From Trichormus sp. NMC-1 (GTDB lineage: Bacteria; Cyanobacteriota; Cyanobacteriia; Cyanobacteriales; Nostocaceae): a DNA stretch of 64,000 bases. This document shows positions 56,412-64,000 of the stretch, piece by piece. Where the stretch lies: contig NZ_LZQD01000001.1 of NCBI RefSeq assembly GCF_001858025.1, forward strand, positions 311,665 to 375,664. Direction: 5' to 3'. Position numbers and translations under genes: made by a program. The first letter of the stretch is position 1; each line of letters opens with the position of its first letter. The notes under the pieces were generated by a model that worked only from the letters and a program-made list of their open reading frames with translations, searched no databases and was not told where the DNA came from.

Positions 56412-57554
56412 ATGCAAAAATCTAATCAAGAGAAGTGGATCTTATACAGTACCTGTGATGAAGATTCATACTCGGAGTTACGAGCTTTAGATATTACATC
56501 AAATGACAGAGTGCTTGCTGTCACGGGCAGCGGATGCCGAACTCTTAGCCTTCTTGCTTGCAATCCCAAGTCATTAATATCTGTAGATTTCTCACCTGGT
56601 CAAAATTATTTGCTCGAATTGAAACTGGCAGCCATTCGGGCTTTATCATATGACAAGCTACTTCAGTTTTTTGGTGTAGAAGATTGCTCTAATCGGTGGG
56701 AGATATTTTCCTCATTTGAAGATAAAATATCTCCTCAAGCATTTGCTTATTTTAGTGCCAATCGGTGGGCAATTGAAGCAGGAGTTCTTGTTTCAGGTCG
56801 TCATGAATTATTTTATGTTAGATTCGTTGCGCCATTAATGCGTCTACTTTATGGTAGACAATTTGAGCAGATTGCTCGTGCTTCGACCTTAGAAGAGCAG
56901 CGTGACATTTTCAATAACCATATCTCTGGTTTTTTCTGGAATTCTCTGATTCGTCTGGGCTTTTCACCCTTGTCAATCCAAATCATCCTCAACGATCCCA
57001 AATATTTAGTGGAAATGAATGTGAATGTTGGGGATTACTTAATAGAACGATTGCATCACACTTTCAATAATCATTTAGTGCGGGATAATAACTGGACTAG
57101 TTTCATGTTCTATGGTAAATATGTGGAATATCAGGGAAAACGTTGTCTTCCTCACTTTTTACTTGAGGAAAATTACCATGCTATACGTCAAGCAACAACC
57201 AAATTCGAGATTGTCACAACCAATCTGATCGAATATATGAAGAAAATGCCAGAGAAATCAATCGATAAGTATTCATTGTCAGATGTCACAAGTTGTATTG
57301 ATGGAGAGACTTTTACCAGTTTAATAAACGAAGTAGTTAGAACAGGTGCAAACCAAGGAAAATTATGTTATCGCAATTTTCTGAATAAGCAATTAATTCC
57401 ATCTGATTTAGAAGATGTTCTCCAGCGTGATCAGGAGTTAAGCGACTCTCTCTATCACGATGATCTAGCGTTTGCTTATAGTTTTGAGATAGCGCAAATT
57501 AACAAAACAAAAAAACCAGTTGCAGAAATTAGCACAGTAGCTGGTATTAGTTAG
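56412..57554 (+). CDS. DUF3419 / BtaA-like SAM-dependent aminocarboxypropyl transferase
   Basis: The 380-residue protein has the family's SAM site GSGCRTLSLLACNP and the hallmark VDFSPGQNYLLELKLAAIRAL-type region (residues about 55-77). BtaA of this family moves the 3-amino-3-carboxypropyl group of SAM onto diacylglycerol, making the homoserine head group of betaine lipids; no BtaB-like N-methyltransferase is next to it here. It opens the plus arm, 38 bp before the Rieske gene. It may decorate the cluster product or a lipid with a homoserine-type group, an inference. Confidence 0.85.
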   Translation: MQKSNQEKWILYSTCDEDSYSELRALDITSNDRVLAVTGSGCRTLSLLACNPKSLISVDFSPGQNYLLELKLAAIRALSYDKLLQFFGVEDCSNRWEIFSSFEDKISPQAFAYFSANRWAIEAGVLVSGRHELFYVRFVAPLMRLLYGRQFEQIARASTLEEQRDIFNNHISGFFWNSLIRLGFSPLSIQIILNDPKYLVEMNVNVGDYLIERLHHTFNNHLVRDNNWTSFMFYGKYVEYQGKRCLPHFLLEENYHAIRQATTKFEIVTTNLIEYMKKMPEKSIDKYSLSDVTSCIDGETFTSLINEVVRTGANQGKLCYRNFLNKQLIPSDLEDVLQRDQELSDSLYHDDLAFAYSFEIAQINKTKKPVAEISTVAGIS

Positions 57555-57591
57555 TAGAGATAACTGAGGTAATATTTAGAGAGTCACGATT

Positions 57592-58575
57592 ATGTGCTTG
57601 AATCAAAATTTCAGAATTCACCCAATTCCTAATAGCTGGTATCGTGTTTGTTTTAGTAAAGACCTGCGTCCAGGGGAAGTTAAGCCACTGCGTTACTTCA
57701 ACAAGGATATCGTTCTCTTCCGCACAGAAAGTGGTGAAGCCTGCGTCTTTGATGCTCACTGTCGCCATTTGGGAGCGCATTTAGGTCACGGAGGAGAGGT
57801 AAGAGGTGAAGGTATCCAATGTCCATACCACGGTTGGATTTGGGATAAAGAAGGATACTGCAATCATGTTCCTTATCCTCACACTGGCAGTAATCCAACT
57901 GCCAAAATTGGCAAATGGCCAGTAGCTGAACTTAATGGTATAGTTTACGCCTACTACCACGTTGAAGGAAAACCTCCTACTTGGGAAATGCCAGAATTTC
58001 CAGAATTTTCTGGAGGAGAGTGGGTATCTGCCGTTCAAATGTATAAACGCAACGTTTCCTGCTCCATACAAGAAATTGCTGAAAATAATTCAGATACTGC
58101 ACATTTCAGCCATTTACATGGGGCAAGGTTTGGTAAAGTCCTCAGCGAATCTCTGGAACTAGATGGATTGATACGTACTCATATTGCCTCTTATGAAGTT
58201 CAGATACCCCTTATATCTAGATTGCTTGGTATCAACGAATTCCATACTACATATCAACAGTATGGATTGGGTTGCAATCGCAATCTTGTTTCTCTCAAAG
58301 CCAATGGCAAAACAGTTCTAGAATGGCGACTTGTTTGTATGCATACGCCCATTGACAAAGAAAATGCAGAGGCGCTATGCGTAACAAAACTGAAGAAATT
58401 TATTAACGTTCCCATTACTCGTTTCATAGTGGAACTACTAACCAAAAAAGCTTGCGAAGAAGTTGATAAAGATGCAATGGTGTGGGATCACAAAATTTTT
58501 CTGGAGAATCCACCTCTGTACAAAGAAGAACACAGCATTAATCAGTTCCGAGAATGGGTTGAACAATTTTACTAA
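57592..58575 (+). CDS. Rieske non-heme iron oxygenase (large-subunit type)
   Basis: The 327-residue protein has a complete Rieske [2Fe-2S] site (Cys57-x-His59 and Cys77-x2-His80) and the mononuclear iron motif N165-x2-D168-x2-H171-x4-H176. The architecture and small size resemble KshA/Neverland-type monooxygenases and desaturases rather than aromatic-ring dioxygenases. It needs electrons from a reductase not encoded here. The gene is 38 bp after the DUF3419 gene and its end lies at the start of a 118-bp tandem duplication. Confidence 0.92.
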   Translation: MCLNQNFRIHPIPNSWYRVCFSKDLRPGEVKPLRYFNKDIVLFRTESGEACVFDAHCRHLGAHLGHGGEVRGEGIQCPYHGWIWDKEGYCNHVPYPHTGSNPTAKIGKWPVAELNGIVYAYYHVEGKPPTWEMPEFPEFSGGEWVSAVQMYKRNVSCSIQEIAENNSDTAHFSHLHGARFGKVLSESLELDGLIRTHIASYEVQIPLISRLLGINEFHTTYQQYGLGCNRNLVSLKANGKTVLEWRLVCMHTPIDKENAEALCVTKLKKFINVPITRFIVELLTKKACEEVDKDAMVWDHKIFLENPPLYKEEHSINQFREWVEQFY

Positions 58576-58806
58576 ATTTCAGATGCGACAGGAAACGATA
58601 TCATTCAACGATATCACTACCGACTCACTCTTTCAGGTAAAGAAAATCTAAAAATGCATTTTGTACACGAAGAACGTGTTAGTCCTGTTACTAAATCCAG
58701 ATGCAACGGGAAACGATATCACTAAACGATATCACTACCGACTCACCCTTTCAGGTAAGGAAAATCTAAAAATGCATTTTTTACAGAAAGAACGTGCTAC
58801 TCTCGA
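58571..58806. repeat. 118-bp tandem duplication spanning the start of the second dehydrogenase gene
   Basis: Copy 1 (about 58571-58688) and copy 2 (about 58690-58806) share CAGATGCRACRGGAAACGATATC, a further GATATCACTACCGACTCAC block and the AAAATCTAAAAATGCATTTT start region, with scattered differences. Each copy holds an ATG (58654 and 58772) at the same place; only the second leads into the dehydrogenase. The 118-bp shift is not a multiple of 3. Confidence 0.9.
58654..58725 (+). pseudogene. Duplicated 5' fragment of the dehydrogenase gene (23-codon mini-ORF)
   Basis: Copy 1 of the duplication begins MHFVHEERVS, parallel to the true start MHFLQKERAT at 58772, then runs into foreign frame and stops after 23 codons. 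It keeps the same upstream purine-rich sequence, so it could be translated and act as a leader peptide, or be a dead remnant. Confidence 0.6.
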
Positions 58807-59893
58807 AAAATTTCTACCAACCCTTGACAACCGACTTCAAGAAAAATCCTTTCTGGATTTGGAAGATAAGGGAAGTCCCGCTCTGCAAATTTTTCGTGAA
58901 CTGGGTGGACCAGGATTGTTGATTCCACGGGAATATGGAGGGTCTGGTGTTACACCTTTGGAACTCGCTCACATTCAGCGAGCAGTTGCTAGTCGTTCAC
59001 CTTCTTTGGCCCTTGCGGCAAATATGCATCATTGTACAGTCATAGCTTTCCTGGACAGTCTTGCTGATGAATCCGTTGGGGAGTTTGTTCGGGCTATTGC
59101 TGAGAATAATCTCTATTTAGCTTCTGGCTTTTCGGAAGGAAACAGAAGTGCAAGTATCTTAGCACCAACCCTCACATCACAGCGAGTTGATGGTGGTTTA
59201 CTTGTTAATGGTAGCAAAAAGCCTTGTAGTTTATCCGCATCAATGGATTTTCTAACGGCAAGTGTAATCGTTCCCAGTAGATCAGGAGATGGACAGGAGT
59301 TAGCATTAGCTATCATTGCAGCTGATTCACCAGGTATTGAGCGTAAACCTTTTTGGAATACTTGGGTTCTTCGTGGAGCAGAAAGCGAGGAAGTAATTTT
59401 AAAAGATGTATTTGTCCCAGAGGAATTTATCTTTTATTTAGGTAAGCCAGAGGACTTAGGAAGCATCATGGCTAGGGCGTTTGTTTGGTTTGAGTTATTT
59501 GTATCAGCTTCCTATCTAGGTGCAGCCAGCGCCCTCGTCGAGCGGGTAATTGCCGAACGTAGAGGTACGCCTACTGAGCGTGCATTAGTGGCAATTGAAG
59601 TCGAAGGAGCAATGGCTTCACTTGAAGCTGTCGCCCATGCAATTATGCTTGGTTGGTCAAGTGACAGTGAAATTGCACAAGCCTTATTTGTGCGTTATTC
59701 AGTGCAACGTTCTATAGAAAGAGTTGTGGAAACATCAGCAGAATTATTGGGCGGACTGGCGTTTATTAGTTCTGGAGAAGTTGCCTATTTGTTAGCAGCG
59801 TCCAGAGCGCTTGCGTTCCATCCACCTTCACGTCTGAGTATGGCATCTTATTTAGATGACTATTTAGCAGGTGGACTTTTAGTGATGCCTTAA
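58772..59893 (+). CDS. Acyl-CoA dehydrogenase-like flavoprotein (second)
   Basis: From ATG 58772 (MHFLQKERATLEKF) the product is 373 residues, standard ACAD size, with GGPGLLIPREYGGSG in the N-terminal helical domain, the middle beta domain and ELLGGLAF near the C-terminus. An in-frame ATG at 58661 would add 37 residues encoded by duplicated leader DNA, so it is not preferred. The ACAD EPxAGS motif is replaced by SEGNRSAS, and the usual catalytic Glu is not obvious, so the reaction may differ from plain desaturation. It lies between the Rieske and FAAL-ACP genes. Confidence 0.85.
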   Translation: MHFLQKERATLEKFLPTLDNRLQEKSFLDLEDKGSPALQIFRELGGPGLLIPREYGGSGVTPLELAHIQRAVASRSPSLALAANMHHCTVIAFLDSLADESVGEFVRAIAENNLYLASGFSEGNRSASILAPTLTSQRVDGGLLVNGSKKPCSLSASMDFLTASVIVPSRSGDGQELALAIIAADSPGIERKPFWNTWVLRGAESEEVILKDVFVPEEFIFYLGKPEDLGSIMARAFVWFELFVSASYLGAASALVERVIAERRGTPTERALVAIEVEGAMASLEAVAHAIMLGWSSDSEIAQALFVRYSVQRSIERVVETSAELLGGLAFISSGEVAYLLAASRALAFHPPSRLSMASYLDDYLAGGLLVMP

Positions 59894-59956
59894 TTTCACA
59901 AGACGCGAACTCCACGTCCAGTTGAACATAACGACCACTAACTCTAAATAATTCCC

Positions 59957-62047
59957 ATGAATCAGGTCATTACAACAATTACAAATAGCAATTTTATAAG
60001 CAACAACAGCTACTCTAATTTGGTTGATCTTTTACGCTATAGAGCTTTAAATCAACCAAATCAAACTGCTTTCAAGTATTTAGAAGATGAAGAAGGACTA
60101 GAATCAACTTTAACTTATCAGCAACTAGATGCTAAAGCTAGAAGTATTGCTGTATATTTGCAGAATCTATCAACTCCAGGAGAAAGAGTTTTATTACTCT
60201 ACCCACCTGGAATGGATTATATAGCAGCCTTTTTTGGTTGTCTTTACGCAGAATTAATTGCTATTCCTCTCTATTCGCCGAGAAATAACCGCAAGATGTC
60301 TCGGATTCAGTCAATTATGGAGGATTCTCAAGCACAAATTGCTTTGACAAATAATCAATCTCTCAATAATTTACAAACATTATTGAATCATACTCCTGAT
60401 TTGAAAAAGCTACAATGGTTAGCAACTGACAAAATTGATGAAAATTTAGCTGATCAATGGGAGTCAAAATCAGTCAGCAGTGTTTCTATTGCTTATCTTC
60501 AATACACATCTGGTTCTACTTCAACACCTAAAGGTGTAATGATTAGTCATGAGAATGCTTTAGAGAACTCAGCAGAAATAGCCATTTCATGGAAAACAGG
60601 GACTGATAGTATTCTCGTATCATGGTTACCTCACTTTCATGATTTTGGACAAATATACGGGGTGATTCAACCGATTTACAATGGATTCCCATGTATATTT
60701 ATGTCACCTGCCTCATTTACTCAAAAGCCAATTCGATGGCTAAAAGCAATCTCTGACTATAAAGCTACTCACAGTGGCGCACCAAATTTTGCTTATGATT
60801 TATGTACTGACAAAATCAGCCCAGAACAACGCGAAAATCTAGACCTGAGTAGTTGGCAGGTAACTGTAAATGGTGCAGAACCAGTAAGACAGCAAACATT
60901 GGAAAAATTCTATCAAGCTTTTGCACCGTATGGTTTTCGTTGGAGTACTTTCTACCCAGGTTACGGACTAGCAGAGGCAACACTGAAAGTGTCATCTGCT
61001 AGAAAGAAGAACTCGCCAACAATTTTAACTGTTCAAGCAGATTCACTATCCAAAAATTTAATTGTGGAGGCATCAGAAGACGAGCCGTTTGCAAAGACAT
61101 TAGTTGGATGTGGTAGTACTGTATTAAACTCAAAAGTTGTCATTGTAGATACTAAATCTCTGACTCAATCTCCATCTGATCAAGTTGGTGAAATTTGGGT
61201 ATCAGGTCCTAGTATTGCTCAGGGGTATTGGGGACGACTTGAAGAAACTCAGCGGACATTTGGGGCTTATTTAACTGATAATGGTGAGGGTCCCTTCTTG
61301 CGAACAGGTGATTTGGGCTTTCTCAAAGATGATGAGTTATTTATCACAGGTCGAATTAAGGATTTGATCGTCATCCGAGGTAGCAATCACTATCCTCAGG
61401 ATATCGAGCTAACAGCAGAACAAAGTCACCCCAGTCTACGTTCGGGATATAGCGCAGTATTTAGCATTGATGAGAATGAGCAAGAAAGACTGGTTGTTGT
61501 TTGTGAAATCGAGCGTACTCACCTGCGTAAGTTGGATGCTGATGAAGTAATTCGAGCCATACGCAAAGCAGTATCTAAAGAACATGAATTAGAGGTATAC
61601 GCTGTATTACTGCTAAAAACAGGTAGCATTCCTAAAACCTCGAGTGGCAAAATTCAACGTCAGGCTTGTCGCACTCAATTTTTAAATAACCAATTAGATG
61701 TAGTGCAAGAGTGGAAAGATAAGTCAAAAGAACAAGTAATTAATGAAGGTAAATCTCCCATGCAAAATAACTTATCCAGTATCATTAAATTAGGTATTCA
61801 AGATTGGCTAATTTCGTGGATTGCCAAAGAGAAAAAGTTAGATATAAAAGAAATGGACCCCAATCAATCTCTTACTTACTACGCGCTTAGTTCTTTGGAT
61901 AGTATGAATTTACATGGAGATTTAGAAACTTGGCTTGGCTATTCAATTGTTCCTGATTGGTTGTGGGATTCTCCATCGATTGATGCATTAGCCAAGCAAA
62001 TTTCTCAATCTCAAAATGCTTTTTCAGTCGCTAAAGTAGCATCATAG
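59957..62047 (+). CDS. Fatty acyl-AMP ligase fused to an ACP
   Basis: The 696-residue protein has a FAAL (about 1-595; LQYTSGSTSTPKG, VNGAEPVRQQTLEKF, YGLAEATLK, KTSSGKIQR) and a C-terminal ACP (about 605-690) with Ser649 in SSLDSMNL. The ACP shares the GDLETWLG element with the free ACP of the other arm, so both FAAL/ACP pairs likely derive from one ancestor. It activates and self-loads a fatty acid, probably for the ketosynthase III encoded next. The gene starts 63 bp after the dehydrogenase gene. Confidence 0.95.
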   Translation: MNQVITTITNSNFISNNSYSNLVDLLRYRALNQPNQTAFKYLEDEEGLESTLTYQQLDAKARSIAVYLQNLSTPGERVLLLYPPGMDYIAAFFGCLYAELIAIPLYSPRNNRKMSRIQSIMEDSQAQIALTNNQSLNNLQTLLNHTPDLKKLQWLATDKIDENLADQWESKSVSSVSIAYLQYTSGSTSTPKGVMISHENALENSAEIAISWKTGTDSILVSWLPHFHDFGQIYGVIQPIYNGFPCIFMSPASFTQKPIRWLKAISDYKATHSGAPNFAYDLCTDKISPEQRENLDLSSWQVTVNGAEPVRQQTLEKFYQAFAPYGFRWSTFYPGYGLAEATLKVSSARKKNSPTILTVQADSLSKNLIVEASEDEPFAKTLVGCGSTVLNSKVVIVDTKSLTQSPSDQVGEIWVSGPSIAQGYWGRLEETQRTFGAYLTDNGEGPFLRTGDLGFLKDDELFITGRIKDLIVIRGSNHYPQDIELTAEQSHPSLRSGYSAVFSIDENEQERLVVVCEIERTHLRKLDADEVIRAIRKAVSKEHELEVYAVLLLKTGSIPKTSSGKIQRQACRTQFLNNQLDVVQEWKDKSKEQVINEGKSPMQNNLSSIIKLGIQDWLISWIAKEKKLDIKEMDPNQSLTYYALSSLDSMNLHGDLETWLGYSIVPDWLWDSPSIDALAKQISQSQNAFSVAKVAS

Positions 62048-62177
62048 CGTGCTTCTATAAATCCTTGCATTCTGAGCAATTCTTTACGCTCCTCTTAATT
62101 TAAGGAAGTTATTAAGAAAAACTATAACTTCCGATCAACAACCAAAAACAATTGTTGTCTTCTTTCTATAAAATAAC

Positions 62178-63221
62178 ATGAAAATTGAAGCAATCAAGGC
62201 TGCTTTGCCGACAAAGAAATTGACAAATGATGATATTTTGGCATTAGTTGAGGAATATAGCACACCAATCTTTACAGGAGATTTAAAGACAGCTTTAAGT
62301 AAAATCAACTATTTCCTTCGCTATTCAGGTTCAGATATCCGTTACTGGTTAGACAAAGACGAAAAGCCAATTGATTTAGTGACTCGTGCTTTTCAAGAAG
62401 CAATTACGGAGGCAAACTGCGATAAAGATGATATAGATTTACTGGTTTATACTGGTATTGGTCGAGGATTTATAGAACCAGCAGCAGGCTACCACGTTGC
62501 AGCTAGTCTTGGTTTGCAAAACGCAGAGTGTTTTGATATCCTCGATGCTTGCATGAGTTGGACTCGTACCCTGAACATAGTTCACACACTACTTCAAAGC
62601 GGTCGTTATAAACGAGCTTTAATAGTTAATGCCGAGTGTAATATGCACTTTGGTGGACCAGTTTTTCCTACTGTTTTCCAACTGCCCAATATTGAAGCTA
62701 TGGAATGGTCTTTTCCAGCTTATACTTTGGGAGAAGCAGCGACAGCAACAATTGTTTCCTACGATCCAGATCGAGAATGGGAATTTCACTTTAAATCTCG
62801 TCCAGATCTGGCAGATCTATGCAATGTCCCCTTAGATGGATACGAAGGTTATTGCACACCTTCTAAGCGGATTGGTTTAAATGGCGTTAACAAATTTACC
62901 TCTTTTGGAGTTGAGTTGCACGCCAACTCATATGAAGAGTCCATTAAGATATTTAAACTCTTAAAAGCTCCTACTGACGAAATTCGGGCAATTTTCCCCC
63001 ATGCATCGTCAAAAAGAGAGTGGGATAAAGTTGCTGAAGCATTAGGTGTCAAGCATCTCATGTGGCATATTTATCCAAATTATGGAAATCTAGTCTCTGC
63101 TTCTATACCCACAGGTATCGCTTCAGCTATCGAGGCAGGAAAGATTCAGCGAGGAGATCGGATTGCGGGTTTGCTTGGTAGTGCAGGTATGTCTTTTGCT
63201 GCCTATTCGTTCATCTATTAA
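62178..63221 (+). CDS. FabH-like 3-oxoacyl-ACP synthase III / ketosynthase III
   Basis: The 347-residue thiolase-fold enzyme keeps the KAS III triad: Cys125 (LDACMSW), His275 (FPHASS) and Asn304 (YGNLVSAS). Such enzymes condense acyl units or transfer acyl groups in secondary pathways. Placed right after a FAAL-ACP, it may join an acyl-ACP chain to a second acyl or nucleophile (OleA/CerJ-like chemistry), which is inference; housekeeping FabH is less likely in this setting. The spacer of 130 bp to the FAAL-ACP gene shows no terminator. Confidence 0.88.
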   Translation: MKIEAIKAALPTKKLTNDDILALVEEYSTPIFTGDLKTALSKINYFLRYSGSDIRYWLDKDEKPIDLVTRAFQEAITEANCDKDDIDLLVYTGIGRGFIEPAAGYHVAASLGLQNAECFDILDACMSWTRTLNIVHTLLQSGRYKRALIVNAECNMHFGGPVFPTVFQLPNIEAMEWSFPAYTLGEAATATIVSYDPDREWEFHFKSRPDLADLCNVPLDGYEGYCTPSKRIGLNGVNKFTSFGVELHANSYEESIKIFKLLKAPTDEIRAIFPHASSKREWDKVAEALGVKHLMWHIYPNYGNLVSASIPTGIASAIEAGKIQRGDRIAGLLGSAGMSFAAYSFIY

Positions 63222-63314
63222 TTAAGAGCTAATAAGAGGGGTATCCCATTTCTCTACCTCCTCATATTTTCTTTAAAATAGCAAATGATTAATTAATAAG
63301 AGGTTTAAGAATTA

Positions 63315-64000
63315 ATGTTGTTTCAATTTTTAAAGCTTATTAGCGTAACTTTCATTTACCTCTGTGGATATTTTATTACTACTGTAGGTAGTAATAAAGA
63401 AGAGCGAAGCTTAAAACAAGGGCAATGGATTTACCGCTATTTCCTTCAAATGGGACCGGTCTACATCAAAATCGGACAAATTTTAGCGACACGTTCTGAT
63501 TTGATTCCAGAAAATTGGGTACAAACATTGCGAGAACTGCAAGATAATGTACCTTATATGAATGAAGCCGATACCAGGAAAATTATCAGCAAAGATTTGC
63601 CTCTGGCATTTGAAAATGTTTTTAGTGAATTTTCCTTTCAGCCACTAGCTAGTGGTTCCATTGCTCAAGTCCATAGCGCCACTTTAGTCAGTGGGCAAAA
63701 AGTCGCTGTAAAAGTTGTTAAGAAAAATGTTCTTAATCAACTTAAACAAAATCTGGATATTATTCAGTTCTTTGTTGCCATTCTTGATTTTGTAGTTCCA
63801 TCTGTACGAGAACTAGGTTTACCAAAGCGTCTGCAAGAATTAAGAAATTTGCTGATTATTCAAGCAGACATGAAGCAGGAAGCTCAAAAGCAGGAAGAAG
63901 TATATACCAACTTCAAAAATCATCCTTATGTCAAGGTTCCTGCGATTATTAAAGACCTTTCTACTTCTAACTTATTGTTCATGGAGTTCATGGAGGGAAT
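63315..64000 (+). CDS. ABC1/UbiB (AarF) family protein, 3' end beyond window
   Basis: The first 228 codons are visible from ATG 63315 (MLFQFLKLISVTFIYLCGYF). An N-terminal hydrophobic segment is followed by the KIGQ motif (YIKIGQILATRSDLIP), the Ala-rich-loop equivalent ASGSIAQVHSA and VAVKVVKKN. The sequence is open at the window edge, so the HADPHPGN part is not seen. It is the second UbiB-type gene near the cluster and lies 94 bp after the ketosynthase III gene on the same strand. Confidence 0.9.
   Translation, partial: MLFQFLKLISVTFIYLCGYFITTVGSNKEERSLKQGQWIYRYFLQMGPVYIKIGQILATRSDLIPENWVQTLRELQDNVPYMNEADTRKIISKDLPLAFENVFSEFSFQPLASGSIAQVHSATLVSGQKVAVKVVKKNVLNQLKQNLDIIQFFVAILDFVVPSVRELGLPKRLQELRNLLIIQADMKQEAQKQEEVYTNFKNHPYVKVPAIIKDLSTSNLLFMEFMEG

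Noticed and set aside
58661-58771. Longer start for the second dehydrogenase-like gene
   Set aside because: The extra 37 residues are encoded by the duplicated leader; the parallel ATG in both copies supports 58772.

Overview
The window comes from a filamentous, heterocyst-type cyanobacterium (Nostoc/Anabaena/Calothrix-like, order Nostocales). This rests on a complete phycocyanin rod operon with several cpcG paralogues, many GCGATCGC (HIP1) octamers, 7-bp short tandem repeats of the kind known from heterocystous cyanobacteria, and several cyanobacterial-type genes (PATAN-domain regulator, GUN4-fused kinase, DUF3536). No plasmid, phage or intact insertion-sequence functions are visible. All calls were made by reading the sequence; no database search was run.

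Left part (1-23 kb), general chromosomal genes: a sensor histidine kinase and a REC-GAF-GGDEF diguanylate cyclase (both minus), a 48-copy heptamer repeat, a dynamin-like GTPase, a DUF2252 protein, a GH57/DUF3536 protein, a Ca2+/H+ antiporter, a peptidoglycan-binding-domain protein, tRNA-His, a DUF4359-like protein, a Ser/Thr kinase fused to GUN4, a GAF protein, a siroheme gene pair (CbiX/SirB-type chelatase plus uroporphyrinogen-III methyltransferase), a PATAN-REC regulator and a gene-poor 1.5-kb stretch.

Middle part (23-34 kb): an RluD-type pseudouridine synthase, then the plus-strand operon cpcB-cpcA-cpcC-cpcD-cpcE-cpcF-cpcG1-cpcG2-cpcG(third), with structured intercistronic RNA after cpcA. 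It supplies the phycocyanin subunits, rod linkers, the alpha-subunit bilin lyase pair and three rod-core linkers. An ABC1/UbiB-type kinase-like gene follows on the minus strand.

Right part (34-64 kb): a large lipid/polyketide/peptide-type biosynthetic cluster in two divergent arms around a ~1-kb repeat-bearing spacer (55.4-56.4 kb). The minus arm reads FAAL, acyl-CoA dehydrogenase-like, ACP, AurF/CylC-like dimetal enzyme, KS-AT-ACP polyketide synthase, a C-(partial A)-AMP ligase-KR-ACP-TE megasynthase, a class-3 lipase and a giant LamG/jacalin/lipase protein. The plus arm reads DUF3419 (BtaA-like) transferase, Rieske oxygenase, acyl-CoA dehydrogenase-like, FAAL-ACP, FabH-like ketosynthase III and an ABC1/UbiB-type protein that runs off the window. 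The inferred logic is that each FAAL loads a free fatty acid on its ACP, each dehydrogenase oxidises a tethered acyl chain, the dimetal enzyme functionalises an unactivated carbon, the megasynthases extend and release the chain, and the other arm supplies a second modified chain or head group. Most unusual are the polyketide synthase, whose KS has Gln in place of the first catalytic His and whose AT has Asn in place of the nucleophilic Ser, and the lipase gene with an in-frame amber codon before a conserved C-terminal tail.
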